DNA of 64,000 nucleotides from Labilibaculum sp. K2S (GCF_030372765.1 NZ_JAUCMW010000001.1:404832-468831); one strand, 5' to 3'. Positions 10,209 to 18,278 are shown, counted from the stretch's first letter. Numbers and translations: made by a program. The notes: a model not told the origin generated them from the sequence alone.

Positions 10209-10239
10209 AAAGATCATCTCGAAAGAGGTGATCTTTTTT
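10209..10239 (+). terminator. Terminator downstream of the GH3 gene
   Basis: AGATCATCTC and GAGGTGATCT form a 10-bp stem (one G-T pair) with a GAAA tetraloop, followed by a T run. It lies 110 bp after the GH3 stop. The rest of the 10100-10397 gap shows no gene. Confidence 0.8.
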
Positions 10240-10397
10240 ATTTCTTCTTGTTTCTTTTGGTAAGCACTTATTGTTTTGTAGTTTCGGGAACCCGAATAGA
10301 ATAAGAGTTGATTAGCGCGACTGCCACGCAATTAGCGAGGGAGTTAGATTAGGAAAATGAAAATTATGAATGAAGTGATAATTAAATAAAAGACAAT

Positions 10398-10859
10398 ATG
10401 ACCAATAATGATATATTAAGACGTGTTCGTTACGTGTTTGACTTTAGTGATCTCAAAATGATTGAACTTTTTAAATTAGCCAATTACGATATCAGTAAAG
10501 CGGATTTGGATGGCTGGTTTAAAAAAGATGATGACCCTTTATTAATAGAAATCACAGATAAAGAACTGGCCACTTTCCTCAACGGATTAATCATTGAAAA
10601 ACGCGGAAAAAGAGAAGGTCCTCTACCAGAGCCAGAAGATCCTTTAAGTAATAATATGATTCTTCGGAAACTAAAAATTGCATTGGATCTGAAATCAGAT
10701 GACATCTTAGATATGCTTGCCTTAATAGATAAAAAAATAAGCAAACATGAATTGAGTGCTTTTTTCCGTAATCCAGATCATAAACACTATCGAGATTTTT
10801 TGGATCAGTACCTAAGATATTTTTTGAATGCATTGCAAAAGAAATACAAGAATAAGTAA
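10398..10859 (+). CDS. DUF1456 family protein (YehS-like)
   Basis: A 153-residue cytoplasmic protein made of two related halves of about 70 residues. Each half begins with a motif like NNDILRRVRYVFDFSD (residues 3-18) or NNMILRKLKIALDLKSDD and ends with a helix like FLNGLI or FLNALQ. This is the internal-repeat architecture of DUF1456 (E. coli YehS). The function of the family is unknown. There is no operon partner and the downstream 1.1 kb is non-coding or decayed. The length matches the family. Confidence 0.85.
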   Translation: MTNNDILRRVRYVFDFSDLKMIELFKLANYDISKADLDGWFKKDDDPLLIEITDKELATFLNGLIIEKRGKREGPLPEPEDPLSNNMILRKLKIALDLKSDDILDMLALIDKKISKHELSAFFRNPDHKHYRDFLDQYLRYFLNALQKKYKNK

Positions 10860-10933
10860 GGCAAACATTCTGTAGAACAGAAGTAATAATTTGAAAAATC
10901 ACACAAACACGACGTCTTACAATTTCCCGTGCT

Positions 10934-10960
10934 CCTGCAGATTTGTAATCTGCAGGTTTT
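10934..10960. repeat. REP-like perfect palindrome
   Basis: CCTGCAGATT and AATCTGCAGG flank a 3-nt loop, followed by TTTT. It could act as a weak terminator for the DUF1456 gene, 75 bp downstream of its stop, but the T run is short. Its sequence resembles dispersed palindromes common in Bacteroidota intergenic spaces (from memory, not checked). Confidence 0.5.
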
Positions 10961-11078
10961 GAGTTGAGGATTTTCAATCCTCTATTTACAGCTTAGGCGA
11001 TTACTAACATGCTTTATGAACGAAGAGAATAAATCGCCAACTAATTAACCCTATATTATAAATCTGGGCTAGCGGTAA

Positions 11079-11282
11079 GAGTTGAATACAATTTCAATTG
11101 TAGGATATAATAAAAGTAGAAGATATAATACTTCGAGTAGTGGTATATATACTAGGTTAAAGCCAAATCTAATTGCTGCTTATTAAAGAGCAAAAGCTTT
11201 AGGGCAATATGATCCTGAAAATCCACAGCAAGCAAAAGCAGAAATCTATCGTTTGTTTGAAATTCTTAATATAGAACCGTAA
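11079..11282 (+). pseudogene. Decayed C-terminal gene fragment with an in-frame stop
   Basis: One frame reads protein-like from 11079 to the TAA at 11280-11282, interrupted only by a TAA near 11184-11186 after LKPNLIAAY. After the stop it continues RAKALGQYDPENPQQAKAEI and ends YRLFEILNIEP. There is no start codon or upstream body, so this looks like the 3' end of a degraded gene. I do not recognise the family. A terminator directly follows, as for a once-functional gene. Confidence 0.5.
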
Positions 11283-11297
11283 TAAAATAGGAAAGAC

Positions 11298-11327
11298 AAA
11301 AGGCTGAGCCCCCGCTCAGCCTTTTTC
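11298..11327 (+). terminator. Strong rho-independent terminator after the pseudogene
   Basis: AGGCTGAGC pairs with GCTCAGCCT (9 bp, CCCC loop) with A and T runs on either side, so it could work on both strands. It sits 16 bp after the pseudogene stop. Confidence 0.85.
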
Positions 11328-11720
11328 TTCCCCTAAACTGAGTATTTCCCCACCAATTCAAGTTACAATCCTCCAAAGCCCTCCAAAATCCCATAAAAGC
11401 ACAATATACCCTCACAATAGCAGCATAAAATCCATAAAAGAAGAGGAGAGGAGCTAAAACGCTCAGGGAAACCTCAGCCAACTTCAATAAAATCAGAGTC
11501 GGGTGAGGGGAACACATCCAAACCGTGGGGAAATTGAACATAAGCGACAGAAAGTCAGTAAAAAGTGCGGGGAAATACTAAAAAGCTGGGGGAATCATCA
11601 AAAAGTGACAGAAAGTCGTAAAAAATGAATTCTAAATCGAAGCAGAATTTCCAAAGTGTGAAATATATCATAAAAATTTTATTGAGCAGTTTTTGCTTTT
11701 CAGACTTGAGAATAATAATT
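11328..11720. other. Non-coding stretch, no gene seen
   Basis: About 390 bp without a credible gene. The only pattern noted is GACAGAAAGTC occurring twice, 61 bp apart (11546-11556 and 11607-11617), each followed by GTAAAAA-like sequence. A 91-codon minus-strand frame here runs through the terminator hairpin and is not believable. Confidence 0.5.
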
Positions 11721-11725
11721 TCATT

Positions 11726-11960
11726 ATGGCAAATAAAAAAAAGAGCATTTAAAAAGTAATGTTATGAAACATTCATGATTCAATAATTATTAACTCATAC
11801 TCGGGAATGATTATTTACTCATGGAAAGTTCCATCGAACCAAAAATAAAAAAATACAAACATATGAAACGCCCATGCCAAAGTGATTTTGACACACAGGG
11901 GGATAATATATTCCAGCATGGTAAGTTCCATATGGCAACTAAAAAATAAATTATAATCAT
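11726..11960 (+). promoter_or_regulatory. Leader module, copy 2: tandem ATG-to-ATG units upstream of the helical protein gene
   Basis: Two or three tandem units precede the start at 11961. The best conserved runs from ATG 11863 to ATG 11961 (98 nt) and matches the module before 4064 almost exactly. Its upstream frame is open for 28 codons (11863-11949): it begins MKRPCQSDFDTQGD and ends QHGKFHMATKK, stopping 11 nt before the gene. A more diverged unit runs from ATG 11764 to 11863 (99 nt) and keeps the ATGAAAC start and GGAAAGTTCCAT core. Traces of a third (ATGGCAAATAAAA at 11727) lie further up. The ends again form a CATATGAAAC/GTTCCATATG hairpin with an inner CCATGC/GCATGG stem. Confidence 0.6.
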
Positions 11961-12587
11961 ATGAAAGAAAGTTATTTAAAAGAACTGGAAAAAGGACGAC
12001 TATTGGTTTATGGTATTTCGGCTGATGAATCAATTAAGCAATGCATACAGCCAATCTATTCCGAAGAGCGTATTGAATTGGGAAAGTCGCTTTATACAAA
12101 AACCAAAAAAGCTTTCGAGCTTCAAAATATCGAAGGTATTGAATCCAGTCAGGCAACTCGGGAATTCAACGGGTTTTACACGATGCTTCGCGATAAGCTG
12201 ATTCGTATTCGTAAGGTGGGTCGGTATTTTTTTAAAAATGATCTTGAATTATCAACCCTCTTGCGTTTAAATAAGGAAGTGCCACCGGCATATCCCGAGT
12301 GGAAATCTTTAGCTGATGATACTGTAAGAGCAATTATTACACATGAAGCTATTCAGGAAAAACTGACACTGGCTAGTTTAACGCCCGAGGCAATTACAGA
12401 GGTGCAGGCAGACTTGGTCAAACTGGATGACTTAAAGCTGAAGGCTGAAAAAGAGGATGGAGAAGCGCAGCAAGCCACCGCTCAAAAACAAGAGTACTAT
12501 GTTGAATTTATGGCCTATTGCTCCGATTTGCGTGCTTGCCTCGATTTGTTTTACGAGGGTAGCGAGCGTCAGAAATTAGAAGCTTAA
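11961..12587 (+). CDS. Uncharacterised all-helical cytoplasmic protein
   Basis: A 208-residue protein with no signal peptide or membrane segment. It is rich in charged and helix-forming residues, with probable coiled coil near 145-170 (KLDDLKLKAEKEDGEAQQAT). The C-terminus CLDLFYEGSERQKLEA resembles a small family of Bacteroidota proteins of about 200 residues that I know only as hypothetical. It stands alone between gene debris and a tRNA, has its own terminator, and is preceded by the tandem leader modules. No function can be assigned. Confidence 0.7.
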   Translation: MKESYLKELEKGRLLVYGISADESIKQCIQPIYSEERIELGKSLYTKTKKAFELQNIEGIESSQATREFNGFYTMLRDKLIRIRKVGRYFFKNDLELSTLLRLNKEVPPAYPEWKSLADDTVRAIITHEAIQEKLTLASLTPEAITEVQADLVKLDDLKLKAEKEDGEAQQATAQKQEYYVEFMAYCSDLRACLDLFYEGSERQKLEA

Positions 12588-12595
12588 TAATTCTG

Positions 12596-12628
12596 AAATG
12601 CCACTTGATAATTCGGGTGGCATTTTTT
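12596..12628 (+). terminator. Terminator of the helical protein gene
   Basis: AAATGCCAC (12596-12604) pairs with GTGGCATTT, followed by a T run, 9 bp after the stop codon. Confidence 0.85.
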
Positions 12629-12661
12629 GGTTCAAGCGAAAAATTTGGGCAATTAGCCCAT

Positions 12662-12693
12662 AAAAAAAACTCATCAATTTCTTGATGAGTTTT
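12662..12693 (-). terminator. Terminator of the tRNA-Arg gene
   Basis: Read on the minus strand, ACTCATCAA and TTGATGAGT form a stem with a GAAA loop, followed by eight T residues. It lies 3 bp past the tRNA 3' end. Confidence 0.85.
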
Positions 12694-12696
12694 CCG

Positions 12697-12770
12697 TGAA
12701 CGCGGAGGGATTCGAACCCCCAACCTCTACGGCCGTAACGTAGTGCACTATCCAGTTATGCTACGCATCC
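12697..12770 (-). tRNA. tRNA-Arg, anticodon ACG
   Basis: 74 nt on the minus strand folding as a full cloverleaf. The acceptor stem is GGATGCG with CGCGTTC and discriminator A. The D arm is GCAT/GTGC. The anticodon stem CTACG/CGTAG has loop TTACGGC, so the anticodon is ACG (A34 expected to be deaminated to inosine by TadA). The T arm is GGGGG-TTCGAAT-CCCTC. CCA is not encoded. The gene has its own terminator. Confidence 0.95.
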
Positions 12771-13052
12771 ATTATTTCTTAATTACCCTGCAAATATAGG
12801 GGTTTTAGACTGATTCCTCCAAATATTTTGGTGTTTTTTTAAAGTCAAAAACGATTGATTTTGCTAAGAACTTTACAGGTAGGATTTTACAATAGGAGAA
12901 TTTTTACTGCAACAAGCTGAGGAGCCTTATCTCTGGGTAGATTTAGCTTGGAATATATGAATGTTGGGGAAGTTTAACAAGCGATTAACAAGTAAAAGAT
13001 ATAATGATCTGGAATTATTTGTATAATTTTACTAGAATACAAAAAAGATCAG

Positions 13053-13138
13053 ATGAAATGTCCATGTGAAAAGAATTACAGTTAGAATGATTGTAATTTG
13101 GGAGTTGCATATGGCAAAAGCACACAATATATAATCAT
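13053..13138 (+). promoter_or_regulatory. Leader module, copy 3: diverged version before the AraC gene
   Basis: An 86-nt unit from ATG 13053 to the gene ATG at 13139. The 3' tail GCATATGGCAAAAGCACACA, running on into ATAATCATATG at the start codon, is nearly the same as in copy 1. The first ATG opens a 10-codon frame, MKCPCEKNYS, again with the M-K-x-P-C beginning. The middle differs and contains its own inverted repeat, AATTACA...TGTAATT. The preceding 12771-13052 is AT-rich and shows nothing else. Confidence 0.5.
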
Positions 13139-14017
13139 ATGAACAGAGAACCTTCAGAATTATTTGAGGACGTTGAAGAATCCAAAGCATTATTTCACAT
13201 TCATAAACTTCAGAACATGTGTAATGAAGTAAGAAAGCAGAATGGAGATGATCATATGCATAATTTCTACACCATTACATGGATTAAGGAAGGAGAAGCA
13301 ATACATGCCACCAAATATGTTGAGTACACATTGCGAAAAAATTCGATTCTTTTTGTGCCGCCGGGTCTAATGCATCGTTTTATTAGTAATGCCCATTGCA
13401 CAGGTTATTCCATAACCTTTAACGAAGCATTTTTTGCTGTTAAAGAGAATGGTGAAGACTCAGTTTCCGATTCAACATTGTTTAGTAACCCCGATTTTCG
13501 ATCAATTATTACTTTGGATGAAAAGCAGCAAATTGTTTTTAAGGGAATTACAGAATTGATGGAAAAAGAATTTGAGAATGACGATCGATACCGTCACGAG
13601 ATGTTATTGCAGCAATTGAAGTTGTTTTTATTGGAATCAAGAAGAATTTACGAAGAGCAGCACGATTTGGGTGTGAGTTTAGACGAAGAGCATCCGGGTT
13701 CGGTCATCATTAAATTTAAACAGCTGATAGATAATAATTACAAAGAACTAAAAAATGTTTCTTCTTATGCGGATATGCTTAATTTGAGAGCAACCTGTTT
13801 AAATGAGATTACGAAGAAAACAACCGGTATTACGGCAGGAGAACTAATCCGAAACAGAGTGATAAAAGAAGCAAAGAAAATGCTTTATGGCTCTGATTTG
13901 AATACAAAGGAAATAGCTTATAATTTGGGTTTTAATGATCCGGCTTATTTTAGTCGCTTCTTTAAAAAATATACAAGCCAAACATTGAGCGATTATCGAA
14001 GTTTGATTAGAAAATAA
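13139..14017 (+). CDS. AraC-family transcriptional regulator
   Basis: A 292-residue cytoplasmic regulator. The N-terminal half (about 20-170) is a cupin-like sensing domain with the typical ILFVPPGLMHRF motif. The C-terminal 100 residues form the double helix-turn-helix: first HTH around YADMLNLRATCLNEITKK, second with the family signature KEIAYNLGFNDPAYFSRFFK. The ligand and targets are unknown; there is no adjacent catabolic operon. The next gene (YceI) has its own promoter. The leader before this gene is the third copy of the repeated module. Confidence 0.9.
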   Translation: MNREPSELFEDVEESKALFHIHKLQNMCNEVRKQNGDDHMHNFYTITWIKEGEAIHATKYVEYTLRKNSILFVPPGLMHRFISNAHCTGYSITFNEAFFAVKENGEDSVSDSTLFSNPDFRSIITLDEKQQIVFKGITELMEKEFENDDRYRHEMLLQQLKLFLLESRRIYEEQHDLGVSLDEEHPGSVIIKFKQLIDNNYKELKNVSSYADMLNLRATCLNEITKKTTGITAGELIRNRVIKEAKKMLYGSDLNTKEIAYNLGFNDPAYFSRFFKKYTSQTLSDYRSLIRK

Positions 14018-14065
14018 TCCAACAATAAAGAGAATTTGTCCATTTACGAATGAACAATCATCTGC

Positions 14066-14073
14066 TAACTTTG
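14066..14073 (+). promoter_or_regulatory. Bacteroidota-type -7 element for the YceI gene
   Basis: TAACTTTG fits the TAnnTTTG consensus of the Bacteroidota primary sigma factor and sits 65 bp before the YceI start. No convincing TTG-type -33 box at 19-bp spacing was found. Confidence 0.5.
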
Positions 14074-14137
14074 TATTTGTAAAGTTCTTACAGAGATTTT
14101 AAAACGAATAAAAGAAATTTAATTAATATTTGAAGTT

Positions 14138-14737
14138 ATGAAGAGATTAGGTTTAGTAATGATAGTGGTTCTTGTTGTCAGTGTTGTTTCGACTCCAGGC
14201 ACAGCTTTTGCAAAAAAAGACAATTTAAAATTGAATGCTGAAAACAGTAAAATTGAATGGTTGGGCAAAAAAGTGACAGGAGAACATTCCGGAACCATTA
14301 AAGTAAAGAGTGGAAGTTTGGTACTTGACGAAGGTGAACTTGTTAAAGGAAGTTTTGTTGTTGATATGACAAGTATTGCGAATACAGACCTGGAGGATGC
14401 CGATTACAAAGCAAAATTGGAAGGTCATTTAAAATCAGACGATTTTTTTGGTGTGGAGAAATTTCCTGAATCAAAATTTGAGATTACCAATGCCGAGAAA
14501 ATGGAAGATGGTAATTACAAGGTAAAAGGAAATATCACAATCAAAGGAATTACTGAACCCATTGAATTTATGGTGAATTTACACAAACATGATGCGACTG
14601 TACATGTAAGTGGAAAAATGACTATCGATAGAACCAAGTTCAACGTGCGTTACGGATCGGGTTCTTTTTTCGATAATTTGGGTGACAAGACAATTTACGA
14701 TGATTTTGAATTAAATTTAGATCTATATTTAGAGTAA
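14138..14737 (+). CDS. YceI-family periplasmic lipocalin-like protein
   Basis: 199 residues with a type I signal peptide (hydrophobic segment about 5-25, cleavage near AFAKK). The mature part has the YceI beta-barrel pattern: NSKIEWLGKKVTGEHSGTIK near the start, the FFGVEKFPESKFEI motif, the KGNITIKGITEPIEF strand pair, and the closing DFELNLDLYLE. Members bind isoprenoid or amphiphilic ligands in the periplasm; the exact role here is unknown. It is monocistronic with its own -7 element and terminator. The length is normal. Confidence 0.92.
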   Translation: MKRLGLVMIVVLVVSVVSTPGTAFAKKDNLKLNAENSKIEWLGKKVTGEHSGTIKVKSGSLVLDEGELVKGSFVVDMTSIANTDLEDADYKAKLEGHLKSDDFFGVEKFPESKFEITNAEKMEDGNYKVKGNITIKGITEPIEFMVNLHKHDATVHVSGKMTIDRTKFNVRYGSGSFFDNLGDKTIYDDFELNLDLYLE

Positions 14738-14756
14738 AGATTTATTTTTTAGAAGC

Positions 14757-14788
14757 ATAAGCCGGAATATTCTTATTTCGGCTTTTTT
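14757..14788 (+). terminator. Terminator of the YceI gene
   Basis: AAGCCGGAATA pairs with TATTTCGGCTT (one G-T-type mismatch), followed by a T run. Confidence 0.8.
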
Positions 14789-14910
14789 ATGATTAGTTTC
14801 GAAGTGCAATATGAACAATAGATGGAGAGCTCTGTAAATACTTCTAAATCTTTGATTTTATTATAAATAATCGTAATTTGTTCATGCTTTAAATCTAAAC
14901 CAATGTTATT

Positions 14911-16095
14911 ATGATGCGAATTTTGTTTTCAGCTTTATTTGCCTTACTGATCTGCTCGAATACTTCAGCTGAAGTAAACTTAAAAAATTTGCATAGCTCC
15001 CGTGTTTATTCGAAAGTACTTAAAGAATACCGCGATGTAAAAGTATTGCTTCCCAACGAATATAATGACACATATTATAAGTACCCAACAATCTATTTGT
15101 TGGATGCCGAAACGAACTTTGATATGGGAATCGAAGTTCTAAGTTTTCTCATGGATAATCATTTTATTCCTCCTCATATTGTTGTAGGTCTTCCTAATAC
15201 CGATCGCTTTCGCGATATGACACCTGTGGATTCTATCATGAATAAAAATATTTACCGAACCCGGGGAGGAGCCGATAATTTTATTAAAGCACTCGAGGTG
15301 GATGTGTTTCCATTCATAGCTGATAATTTTAGAGCGAGTACTCAGCGATTAGTCATGGGCCATAGCTATAGTGGTCTTTTTGTTGTATATGCATTTTCTA
15401 CACGACCCGATTTATTTGATAAATATTTGGCTTTTAGTCCGATTCTTTGGTGGAATAATAAGGCAATAGTTAACGATATTGACCAATTTTTAAGCAACAA
15501 TTCATCCATTAGAAAGCAACTGTTTATTTCATTTGCCGAAGAAGCTACGGAGATGTTAAAATCCTGTAAATCTTTAATTCTATCCTTAGAAACAAAAGCA
15601 CCATCTGATCTCAAATGGAATTATGCATGGATGCCCGACGAAAGTCATTACACACTCTATCGTAAAAGTTTAATGCAGGGCATGGAAACTATTTTCGCAG
15701 AGTACAAATATCCTGATGTACAGGTTTTAGTTGAAAAAGGCGTTGAGGTTGCTGAAACTTATCAACGAAAAGTATTGTTGAGTTATGGCAGAAATGAAAA
15801 ATTGCCCTATTCTCTGCTTGAGAGTGTTTGTATTCAGCTTAAAGATGCTGAACGATATAATGACGCAATGGCTTTTTTAAAATATTCTATTTCCAATTAT
15901 CCTGAAAGAGCAGAGGCATTTTATTACGTAGGCGAGATTTACGAAAAAGTTAACCAACCTAAGGAAGCAGTAAAGTTTTATGAGATTGCACACAACAAAG
16001 ACAAAGGAAGATGGGATTATGAGAATAAATTTCTTGCGATGCAGAAATTACTGATTGAGCTTGAAAATAAAACTCAAAATAATATAGATTTATAA
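14911..16095 (+). CDS. Secreted alpha/beta-hydrolase esterase with C-terminal TPR
   Basis: 394 residues: signal peptide (cleavage near NTSAE), then an esterase domain of the Fes/EstD-like family (about 25-260), then a short TPR region (about 300-380). The nucleophile elbow GHSYSG places the catalytic Ser at residue 152, and the likely catalytic His is in DESHYTLYRKSLMQGM near residue 248. Family members hydrolyse esters such as ferric enterobactin or acetylated and feruloylated sugars; nothing nearby fixes the substrate. ATG codons at 14911 and 14914 are both possible. No terminator is obvious, and the H-NOX gene follows 160 bp later in the same direction. Confidence 0.85.
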   Translation: MMRILFSALFALLICSNTSAEVNLKNLHSSRVYSKVLKEYRDVKVLLPNEYNDTYYKYPTIYLLDAETNFDMGIEVLSFLMDNHFIPPHIVVGLPNTDRFRDMTPVDSIMNKNIYRTRGGADNFIKALEVDVFPFIADNFRASTQRLVMGHSYSGLFVVYAFSTRPDLFDKYLAFSPILWWNNKAIVNDIDQFLSNNSSIRKQLFISFAEEATEMLKSCKSLILSLETKAPSDLKWNYAWMPDESHYTLYRKSLMQGMETIFAEYKYPDVQVLVEKGVEVAETYQRKVLLSYGRNEKLPYSLLESVCIQLKDAERYNDAMAFLKYSISNYPERAEAFYYVGEIYEKVNQPKEAVKFYEIAHNKDKGRWDYENKFLAMQKLLIELENKTQNNIDL

Positions 16096-16255
16096 TGTAA
16101 AACAAGGTGAAGTATTAAATATTAATTCCTTTAAATTTATTTACCCTCAAACACAATTACTTTTATTCTAGTCCGTTACACACTATAACAGTAGTGATGT
16201 ATATTTTTACTGATGCAATTAATTTGCTTTGGTGGATAGTAAAAGCGGAGGAACG

Positions 16256-16807
16256 ATGAAGGGAATATTTTTCACAGAGTTTTTGGAGATGGTAGAGAAG
16301 GAGTATGGTTTAATCTTAACCGAAAAAATCATTTCTGATTTGGGAATAGGAAATAACGGTGTTTACGAAGCAACAGCCGATTATCCATACGGTCAATTTG
16401 CTGAGTTATGTAATTTGCTTAGTTTCGAAGTGAGAAGTTCTGTTCCCGATGTAGCAAAAAATTTTGGAGAATATCTTTTCTCCCGATTGGTAATTTTGTT
16501 TCGCCCCAACTTTGCAGGCAATAGCAGTATATTTGATTTCTTAGATCAGATAGATGAGTTCATTCACAATAAAATTCAGGAACGCTTTACTCCGGTTGAA
16601 ATCCCACGTTTTAGAGCAGTGAAAATTAATGATTCCACCTTTCAGATGAGTTATCAGACTGAAAAATTACTGATTGATTTAGCCATTGGATTATTTATGG
16701 GCTGTCAAAGGTTTTTTAATGAAGAATTGACTTTAAATACTGAATTTATTTCAGAGAAAAGCAAATTGGTCTGTTTTACCCTTTCAAAAAATCAGGTGCT
16801 AGTTTGA
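16256..16807 (+). CDS. H-NOX (haem-nitric oxide/oxygen binding) domain protein, stand-alone
   Basis: 183 residues from the ATG at 16256, chosen because GGAGGA sits 5 nt upstream; an earlier TTG at 16229 lacks support. The sequence matches the H-NOX fold throughout: MKGIFFTEFLEMVEKEYG at the N-terminus, YPYGQFAELCNLLS, and the helix FLDQIDEFIHNKI carrying the proximal His104. The usual Y-x-S-x-R triad that holds the haem propionates is YQTEK here (Tyr133, Thr135, Lys137), a conservative but unusual change at the expected position. Such domains sense NO or O2 and usually pair with a kinase or cyclase; none is adjacent. The 3' end overlaps the convergent lipoprotein gene by 9 bp. Confidence 0.85.
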   Translation: MKGIFFTEFLEMVEKEYGLILTEKIISDLGIGNNGVYEATADYPYGQFAELCNLLSFEVRSSVPDVAKNFGEYLFSRLVILFRPNFAGNSSIFDFLDQIDEFIHNKIQERFTPVEIPRFRAVKINDSTFQMSYQTEKLLIDLAIGLFMGCQRFFNEELTLNTEFISEKSKLVCFTLSKNQVLV

Positions 16808-18220
16808 TTCCATATTGTGAAACGTAAAGTATTTCGTTTTTCCAGCCTTCACTTCAAGATCTAATTGCTGATCTTTGCTGTCTCCGTTTGGAGAATTTAC
16901 TCTAAGAGTCACGGTATGCTTTCCCTCTTTCAATCGAATTCGGGTGTAGTGAATAGAGTTGGGCAGGGTTTGCCAATTTCTGGTGTCGGCTTTTTCTGTA
17001 ACAGCATTAAAAATGCTGATAATAGCACCTAAATTTTCATCTTTACTTCTTGTATAACTTTCAATAGCTTGCTTGGTGGCAAGTCTTAGTAAAGAATTTG
17101 CCATTTCGCGTACCATTCGGTCTTTTAGTGTTTTAAAAGCAATGGCGTTGATATCTTCTCCTTTATCCAAAGGATAACTAAGCGAATCATTTATAATGAT
17201 GTCGGCATTTGTATAGTAGGGAACCCGTTCCTGATATTTTGGAAAAGCAACGCGTACAAAATCCAGATCGCTAAAAGAATTTTGAGTCCGGCTATCCATA
17301 TTGCCTACAAAAAAGGGCAAAGTAACATTTTCTTCATTGTTCACCATGGTCAGGTAGCCATCTCGACCATTAACAGCACTAAAATTGATGCTCCATTCTG
17401 CTTTTACCGGCCCAAGCCCCGATAGCCAGATGATTATTACATCCCCTTCAGTCTTGTCGGCTTTTTGGAAATCGAATCCAAATTTATTTTTGAAAAATTC
17501 GTAATCTTCCATCAAACCAGTTTTATAGGCAGTTCGAAGAAGATCTTCTTTCAATTGTCGTGGCGCAGGTGTATTAAAGTTTTTTAGATAATTGTCCTCA
17601 TAAATTTTGAGAGCATTCCGATAAGCAATAAAGGCATTGTTTGAATCTCCCGACGAATCGTAAATTAACCCCATTAGTGTGTGGGCAAAGGCATCATCGC
17701 TGTATCTGTTCTGATAATTCTTTGGATATTTATCGTTCAGGGCATACAATTTTTCATTTACTCTTCGGCATTCAACCAAAGCAGCTTCCGTATCGCCCAT
17801 TTCCAAATAGCTTAACGCCTTATAAAAATTTAGCATTACATTCTCAAAATCCTCTGGAACATAGGGTCTGGCCATTGGGTTGGTGAGCATTGCCAATGCT
17901 TCCGAACCAATATTTTTACGTTGATCTTCAATGAAAAGATCCGCCTCGTTAAAATACATAGTCGCCGAAACATAATCTTGCTGCATCCACGATAAAGTTC
18001 CCTTATTCAGTAAAAACAAGGCTTTGTTTTTGTTTCGATTGCTCTTTTTATCTTTATCCAGTACTTTTTCGGCACTCGCTATGTCACCCTGCAAAAAGTA
18101 GTTGTTAAAAGCTTCATTTTGCATGTAATAGGTAGCACAACCAGATAATAGTAGAAGAACACCAAATAAAAAAACAGGGAGTATCTTACCCGATATACGT
18201 AAGGATAATTTTTGCTTCAT
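16799..18220 (-). CDS. COG3014-like TPR lipoprotein
   Basis: About 473 residues. I use the ATG at 18220 because it begins directly ahead of a lipoprotein signal with lipobox LLSGC. An ATG at 18277 would add 19 residues with their own hydrophobic stretch. The mature protein starts with TPR-like helices (ALFLLNKGTLSWMQQDYVSA, YKALSYLEMGDTEAALVECR) up to about residue 240. It then has a beta-rich region and a C-terminal segment, IRLKEGKHTVTLRVNSPNG. It resembles COG3014, a family that is often next to LpoB-like genes in proteobacteria, as here. A role in cell-wall synthase control or outer-membrane assembly is inferred only from this pairing. Confidence 0.75.
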   Translation of the reverse strand: MKQKLSLRISGKILPVFLFGVLLLLSGCATYYMQNEAFNNYFLQGDIASAEKVLDKDKKSNRNKNKALFLLNKGTLSWMQQDYVSATMYFNEADLFIEDQRKNIGSEALAMLTNPMARPYVPEDFENVMLNFYKALSYLEMGDTEAALVECRRVNEKLYALNDKYPKNYQNRYSDDAFAHTLMGLIYDSSGDSNNAFIAYRNALKIYEDNYLKNFNTPAPRQLKEDLLRTAYKTGLMEDYEFFKNKFGFDFQKADKTEGDVIIIWLSGLGPVKAEWSINFSAVNGRDGYLTMVNNEENVTLPFFVGNMDSRTQNSFSDLDFVRVAFPKYQERVPYYTNADIIINDSLSYPLDKGEDINAIAFKTLKDRMVREMANSLLRLATKQAIESYTRSKDENLGAIISIFNAVTEKADTRNWQTLPNSIHYTRIRLKEGKHTVTLRVNSPNGDSKDQQLDLEVKAGKTKYFTFHNMESN

Positions 18221-18278
18221 CGAAAAAGGAATAAAGAAATTCAGGAAGCCAACCAATGACTTCCTGTAGAGTACCAAT

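Noticed and set aside
11266..11541. 91-codon minus-strand gene
   Set aside because: It runs through a strong terminator hairpin and its sequence lacks any family pattern.
3964..13138. Integron attC sites as explanation of the leader modules
   Set aside because: The hairpin arms lack the attC core triplets, modules lie before rather than after genes, and no integrase is present.
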